64,000 bases of DNA from Mycobacterium colombiense CECT 3035 (GTDB lineage Bacteria > Actinomycetota > Actinomycetes > Mycobacteriales > Mycobacteriaceae): positions 558,001 to 622,000 of the forward strand of contig NZ_CP020821.1 of the NCBI RefSeq assembly GCF_002105755.1, in the 5' to 3' direction. Shown in pieces: positions 60,390 to 64,000 of the stretch. Each line of letters opens with the position of its first letter. Within the stretch, counting starts at the first letter, position 1. The translations under genes and the position numbers were made by a program. The notes beneath the pieces were generated by a model. That model did no database searches, had not been told where the DNA came from, and was given only the letters and a program-made list of their open reading frames with translations.

Positions 60390-61933
60390 CAGGGCCGCCG
60401 CCATTCCCGGCCGGTGCGGTGCAGCATCTGGAAGGCGGAGTCCGGGCCCCAGGTGCCCGCCTCGTAGGGCTCGGGTTTACCGCCGGCCGCCCAGTTGTTG
60501 AGCACGGGATCGAGTATGTCCCAAGCCAATTCGACCTCGGCATTGACCGGGAACAGGGACGGCTCGCCGAGCAGCACGTCGAGGATCAGCTGCTCGTAGG
60601 CCTCCGGGGATTCCTCGGCGAACGCCGAGCCGTAGGAGAAGTCCATGTTGACGTCGCGTACCTCCATCGCGGTGCCGGGCACCTTGGAGCCGAACCGCAG
60701 CGTGACGCCTTCGTCGGGCTGCACCCGGATCACCATGGCGTTGGTGCCCAGCTCGTCGGTCATGGTCGCGTCGAACGGCAGGTGCGGCGCCCGCTTGAAG
60801 ACCAAGGCGATCTCGGTCACCCTGCGGCCCAAGCGTTTTCCGGTTCGCAGGTAGAAGGGCACACCCGCCCAGCGGCGGGTGTCCACCTCGAGCGTGATGG
60901 CCGCGAACGTCTCGGTGGTCGAGTCCTTGGCGAACCCTTCCTCGTCGAGCAGCCCGACGACCTTCTCGCCGCCCTGCCAGCCCGCGGTGTACTGGCCGCG
61001 GCTGGTGGTCTCGTCGAGCGGCTCGGCGAGCTGGGTGGCCGAGAGCACCTTGATCTTCTCGGCCTGCAGGGCCAACGGGCTGAAGCTGACCGGCTCTTCC
61101 ATCGCGGTCAGCGCCAGCAGCTGCATCAGGTGGTTCTGGATGACGTCGCGGGCGGCGCCGATGCCGTCGTAGTAGCCGGCGCGGCCACCAAGGCCGATGT
61201 CCTCGGCCATGGTGATCTGCACGTGATCCACGTAGTGCGCGTTCCAGATCGGGTCGAACAACTGGTTGGCGAACCGCAGCGCCAGGATGTTGCGGACCGT
61301 CTCCTTGCCCAGATAGTGGTCGATCCGGAACACCGCCTCCTCCGGAAAGACCGTGTTGACGGCCTTGTTCAGGGCCTGCGCGCTCTCCAGGTCGTGGCCG
61401 AACGGCTTCTCGATGACCACCCGGCTCCAGCGCTCGCCCTGCGGGCGCGCCAGACCGGACTTGTGCAACTGCTCGCACACCACCGGGAAGGACTTGGGCG
61501 GGATGGCCAGATAGAAGGCGTGGTTGCCGCCGGTGCCGCGCTCGGCGTCCAGCTTGTCCAGGGTCTCGGCCAGCCTGCTGAACGCCTCATCGTCGTCGAA
61601 AGCGCCTGGCACGAAACGGAATCCCTCGGCCAGTCGATCCCAGTTCTCCTGCCGGAACGGGGTGCGGCAGTGCTCCTTGACGGCCTCGTGCACCACCTCG
61701 CCGAAATCTTGCGTGCTCCAATCCCGGCGGGCGAAACCCACCAGGGAGAAGCTCGGCGGCAGCAACCCGCGATTGGCCAGGTCGTAGATCGCCGGCATGA
61801 CCTTCTTGCGGGCCAGGTCGCCGGTGACCCCGAAGATCACCATTCCGCACGGGCCCGCGATCCGCGGCAGCCGCTTATCGCGCTTGTCCCGTAACGGGTT
61901 ATGCCATTGTTGCGCGGAGCGGGCTGGGCTCAT
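60389..61933 (-). CDS. zwf: Glucose-6-phosphate 1-dehydrogenase
   Basis: 514 residues from ATG 61933, the exact usual length for mycobacterial Zwf2; an in-frame start at 61984 lies inside tal. NADP-binding [20 protein letters not shown]; active site [35 protein letters not shown]. The start overlaps the tal stop as ATGA. First enzyme of the oxidative pentose-phosphate route, sourcing NADPH and, through F420-dependent relatives elsewhere, distinct from Fgd. Confidence 0.96.
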   Translation of the reverse strand: MSPARSAQQWHNPLRDKRDKRLPRIAGPCGMVIFGVTGDLARKKVMPAIYDLANRGLLPPSFSLVGFARRDWSTQDFGEVVHEAVKEHCRTPFRQENWDRLAEGFRFVPGAFDDDEAFSRLAETLDKLDAERGTGGNHAFYLAIPPKSFPVVCEQLHKSGLARPQGERWSRVVIEKPFGHDLESAQALNKAVNTVFPEEAVFRIDHYLGKETVRNILALRFANQLFDPIWNAHYVDHVQITMAEDIGLGGRAGYYDGIGAARDVIQNHLMQLLALTAMEEPVSFSPLALQAEKIKVLSATQLAEPLDETTSRGQYTAGWQGGEKVVGLLDEEGFAKDSTTETFAAITLEVDTRRWAGVPFYLRTGKRLGRRVTEIALVFKRAPHLPFDATMTDELGTNAMVIRVQPDEGVTLRFGSKVPGTAMEVRDVNMDFSYGSAFAEESPEAYEQLILDVLLGEPSLFPVNAEVELAWDILDPVLNNWAAGGKPEPYEAGTWGPDSAFQMLHRTGREWRRP

Positions 61934-63051
61934 TTGGAGGCGGAACCCAGCTGCTTCTGCGTTTCCTCCAGCAGCTCGGTCCACGAGTCCACGAACTTCT
62001 CCACGCCCTCGTTCTCCAGCACCACGAACACGTCCCGCAGGTCGATCCCGACCGCCGAGAGCTTGTCGAACACCTGCTGGGCGTCGCCTGCGGTGCCGGT
62101 GACCGTGTCGCCCTTGATCTCGCCGTGATCGGCGACGGCGTCAATGGTCTTCTCCGGCATGGTGTTCACCGTGTTGGGCGCCACCAGTTCGGTGACGTAG
62201 AGGGTGTCGGAGTAGTCGGGGTTCTTGACGCCGGTGGACGCCCACAGCGGGCGCTGCACGCGGCCGCCGTCGGCCTTGAGCGACTTGTAGCGCTCGCCAC
62301 CCTCGAACACCTCCTGGTAGGCCGCGTAGGCCAGCCGGGCGTTGGCCACACCGGCCTGCCCGCGAAGCGCGAGCGCGTCCTCGCTGCCGATCTTCTCCAG
62401 CCGCTTGTCGACCTCGGTGTCCACCCGGGACACGAAGAACGACGCCACCGAGTGGATCTTGGACAGGTCGTGTCCGGCCTCGCGGGCCTTCTCCAGTCCG
62501 GCCAGGTAGGCGTCCATCACGGCCCGGTGCCGTTCGACGGAGAAGATCAGGGTGACGTTGACCGAAATCCCTTCGGCCAGAACCGCGGTGATGGCCGGGA
62601 TGCCGGCCTTGGTGGCCGGGATCTTGATGAACAGGTTCGGCCGGTCGACGATCTTCCACAGCTCGACGGCCTGCGCGACGGTCTTGTCGGTCTCGGCCGC
62701 CAGGCGCGGGTCCACCTCGATGGACACCCGGCCGTCCACACCGTCGGAGGCGTCCCACTCGCGCTTGAGCACGTCGCACGCGTTGCGGACGTCGTCGGTG
62801 GTGACGGTGCGGATGGTGGCGTCGACGTCGGCGCCGCGCTCGGCCAGCTCGGCGATCTGGGCGTCGTAGGAATCGCCCTCCGCCAACGCTTTCTGGAAGA
62901 TCGACGGGTTGGTGGTCACGCCGACGACGCTCTTGGTGTCGATCAGCTCCTGCAGGTTGCCCGACTCCAGCCGCTGACGCGACAGGTCGTCAAGCCAGAC
63001 GGATACGCCGGCGGCGGACAGCGCCGCCAGATTCGGGTTCTGAGCGGTCAT
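61930..63051 (-). CDS. tal: Transaldolase
   Basis: 373 residues, the longer actinobacterial type. [38 protein letters not shown], the Schiff-base Lys region [36 protein letters not shown] and [19 protein letters not shown]. Interconverts sedoheptulose-7-P plus GAP and erythrose-4-P plus fructose-6-P. Coupled to zwf. Confidence 0.95.
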   Translation of the reverse strand: MTAQNPNLAALSAAGVSVWLDDLSRQRLESGNLQELIDTKSVVGVTTNPSIFQKALAEGDSYDAQIAELAERGADVDATIRTVTTDDVRNACDVLKREWDASDGVDGRVSIEVDPRLAAETDKTVAQAVELWKIVDRPNLFIKIPATKAGIPAITAVLAEGISVNVTLIFSVERHRAVMDAYLAGLEKAREAGHDLSKIHSVASFFVSRVDTEVDKRLEKIGSEDALALRGQAGVANARLAYAAYQEVFEGGERYKSLKADGGRVQRPLWASTGVKNPDYSDTLYVTELVAPNTVNTMPEKTIDAVADHGEIKGDTVTGTAGDAQQVFDKLSAVGIDLRDVFVVLENEGVEKFVDSWTELLEETQKQLGSASK

Positions 63052-63067
63052 GTGAATTACCCTTTCG

Positions 63068-64000
63068 TCAGTTATCCACTACTTCTTCCGCGGCGGCCGC
63101 GACGGCTTCGGCGGTGAAGCCGAATTCACGGAATAAGGTTTTGTAGTCGGCGGATTCGCCGTAGTGCTCGATCGAGACGATCTTGCCGGTGTCACCGACC
63201 AGCTTGTGCCAGCTCTGCGCGACGCCGGCCTCGACGGCCACCCGCGCCGACACGGTCGGCGGCAGCACGCTGTCGCGGTAGTCGGCGGGCTGCGACTCGA
63301 ACCACTCGACGCACGGCATGGAAACCACCCGCGCCACAATGTCCTTGTCCGCCAACAACTTCTGCGCCTCGACCGCCAGCTGGACCTCCGAGCCGGTGGC
63401 GATCAGCACCACGTCGGGGTCTTGGCCGGCTTCCTCGCCGTCCGAGCCCAGGATGTAGCCGCCCCGGGCGACGCCGTCGGCGCTGGTGCCCTCGAGCACC
63501 GGCACGCCCTGGCGGGTCAGGATCAGCCCGACCGGTCCGCTGCCGTTGCCGCGGGCCAGGATCGTCCGCCAGGCGTGGGCGGTCTCGTTGGCGTCGGCCG
63601 GGCGCACGACCGAGAGCTTCGGGATGGCCCGCAGCGCAGCGAGGTGCTCGATCGGCTGGTGCGTCGGCCCGTCCTCACCGAGCCCGACGGAATCGTGCGT
63701 CCACACGTAGATGGTGTCGATGTCCATCAGCGAGGCCAGCCGGACCGCCGGGCGCATGTAGTCGGAGAACTGCAGGAAGGTGCCGCCGTAGGCCCGGGTG
63801 GGGCCGTGCAGCACGATGCCGGACAGGATGGCGCCCATCGCGTGTTCGCGCACACCGAAGTGCAGGGTGCGCCCGTACCAGTCCGCCGTGTAGTCCTTGG
63901 TCGAAATCGACGGCGGCCCAAAGGATTTGACGTTGTCCATGGTGGTGTTGTTGCTGCCCGCCAGGTCGGCCGAACCGCCCCACAGCTCGGGCAGCTTCGG
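63068..64000 (-). CDS. tkt: Transketolase, N-terminal part beyond the window
   Basis: The C-terminal ~310 residues are visible; the frame is open to the right edge and reads [17 protein letters not shown] there, so the gene is cut by the window, not truncated. Pyrimidine-binding domain: [40 protein letters not shown] (with the glutamate and histidines of the ThDP site), [14 protein letters not shown]-terminal domain: [23 protein letters not shown]-like [20 protein letters not shown]. First gene of the operon in transcription order. Confidence 0.94.
   Translation of the reverse strand, partial: PKLPELWGGSADLAGSNNTTMDNVKSFGPPSISTKDYTADWYGRTLHFGVREHAMGAILSGIVLHGPTRAYGGTFLQFSDYMRPAVRLASLMDIDTIYVWTHDSVGLGEDGPTHQPIEHLAALRAIPKLSVVRPADANETAHAWRTILARGNGSGPVGLILTRQGVPVLEGTSADGVARGGYILGSDGEEAGQDPDVVLIATGSEVQLAVEAQKLLADKDIVARVVSMPCVEWFESQPADYRDSVLPPTVSARVAVEAGVAQSWHKLVGDTGKIVSIEHYGESADYKTLFREFGFTAEAVAAAAEEVVDN

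Overview
This is 64 kb of a high-GC mycobacterial chromosome. Gene order around the priA-fmt-rsmB-rpe-ribD-P55-lprG-ribE, ribBA-ribH, uvrC-rapZ-yvcK-whiA, gap-pgk-tpiA-secG-ppc and pgl-opcA-zwf-tal-tkt blocks matches, from memory, the Rv1399c-Rv1449c stretch of Mycobacterium tuberculosis. Gene content differs in places: extra LLM oxidoreductases, a PPE-PPW protein, a DUF3556/carotenoid-desaturase-like pair, and no Rv1424c or Rv1429-Rv1435 counterparts. A non-tuberculosis species, perhaps of the M. avium complex, is likely; the species is inference.

Layout. Positions 1-13,654 hold two HSL-type esterases, a YhhN membrane protein, priA, a MarR/methyltransferase pair, fmt, rsmB, rpe, ribD, the P55-lprG export pair and ribE. 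Positions 13,592-23,056 hold an integrated element of about 9.5 kb in the 3' end of ribE. Positions 23,144-25,326 hold an accessory redox cluster with its own MarR regulator. Positions 26,418-28,694 resume the riboflavin genes (ribBA, ribH) plus a PH-domain protein. Positions 28,713-32,848 hold three reading frames that look broken (lprH, a PPE-PPW gene and a cupin/JmjC gene) and one intact hemophore-like gene. From 32,938 on are uvrC-rapZ-yvcK-whiA, lipid and acyl-CoA genes, central glycolysis, ppc and the oxidative pentose-phosphate operon, which runs off the right edge.

The most interesting region is the integrated element. It carries a tyrosine integrase, a chain of very small overlapping genes led by a putative replication-initiator wHTH protein, an HK97-type major capsid protein, an excisionase-like wHTH protein, a 780-bp non-coding region with 33-bp iterons, a small-terminase-like protein, a phospholipase-D-like protein, and a three-gene module ending in a secreted DUF732 protein. 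I see no large terminase, portal, protease, tail, lysis or immunity-repressor gene. This is the gene set of a helper-dependent phage satellite that makes its own capsid protein, more than of an autonomous prophage. Integration used an 8-bp core inside ribE, and the element brings a synonymously recoded ribE tail that rebuilds the C-terminus; the original host tail is still readable at attR.

Regulatory sequence worth noting: a motif shared by the promoters of the MarR gene at 4.9 kb and its convergent methyltransferase; dyads shared between the second MarR gene and the LLM oxidoreductase gene; and 30-bp-period tandem repeats bracketing a DUF559 gene in opposite orientations.
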